Source: Heliopora coerulea (taxonomy: Eukaryota > Cnidaria > Anthozoa > Scleralcyonacea > Helioporidae). From it: 64,000 bases of DNA. The stretch's first letter is position 1. Every line of letters starts with the position of its first letter. Under the pieces are notes generated by a model that made no database searches, was not told where the DNA came from, and was given only the letters and a program-made list of their open reading frames with translations. Where the stretch lies: contig JASJOG010000053.1 of NCBI GenBank assembly GCA_030142905.1, forward strand, positions 186,001 to 250,000. The letters run 5' to 3'. Made by a program: the position numbers and the translations under genes. Shown piece by piece: positions 63,936 through 64,000 of the stretch.

Positions 63936-64000
63936 CTTTATAGTATATAAGCAACATTATTTTGATAAGCACCGGTGTTTATCAACTAATTTTGTGAGTA

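Overview
The window looks like nuclear DNA of a cnidarian, most likely an anthozoan such as a stony coral or sea anemone. The genes are split by introns with ordinary GT/AG junctions, the intergenic DNA is AT-rich, and DNA transposons and tRNA-like repeats are dense. It carries SAMD9-like and IRE1-like genes of the kind that are multiplied in anthozoans. The exact taxon is an inference and cannot be fixed from the sequence. All genes I recognise are on the + strand.

Layout. 3-5057: the last ten exons of an otoferlin-like (type 2) ferlin. 5058-12730: intergenic, with repeats and a transposon-like element carrying a Myb/SANT-like reading frame. 12731-13622: an IRE1-like protein kinase exon, with two weaker candidate exons downstream. 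17143-21776: one giant exon of a SAMD9-like P-loop NTPase (paralog 1), with three 72-residue in-frame repeats near its C-terminus. 21777-29171: intergenic, with hAT miniature elements. 29172-42503: a complete eight-exon SAMD9-like gene (paralog 2): SAM-like domain, Schlafen-type AlbA_2 domain, NTPase core and a Cys/His C-terminal module; 1,765 residues, with every exon phase consistent. 43058-45624: a 2.57 kb transposon with inverted ends and a 7-bp target duplication. 45632-50055: intergenic, with a perfect 100-bp hairpin. 50818-51754: a Ty3/gypsy integrase remnant. 51964-54361: a decayed USP-type deubiquitinase. 56553-56850: the 3' end of a LINE. 59710-63529: the first two exons of a third SAMD9-like gene (paralog 3) that runs off the window; its first intron holds a 1.93 kb hAT element with a perfect 8-bp target duplication and a pogo-like element.

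How the genes relate. Three SAMD9-like genes lie head to tail in about 47 kb, with an IRE1-like kinase upstream of the first. In vertebrates SAMD9/SAMD9L are innate antiviral and translation-blocking proteins whose AlbA_2 domain cleaves a tRNA. Paralog 2 keeps the E-x-K and D residues expected of that domain. Paralog 1 shows no SAM or AlbA_2 exon upstream; the kinase exon sits there instead and ends in the phase that the NTPase exon requires. A kinase-NTPase fusion (effector swap) is therefore possible, but a separate IRE1-like gene is at least as likely.

A second theme is a set of small fold-back insertions, several with tRNA-like arms. Each is bracketed by 11-15 bp direct repeats, and single-arm copies of the same families occur elsewhere in the window.
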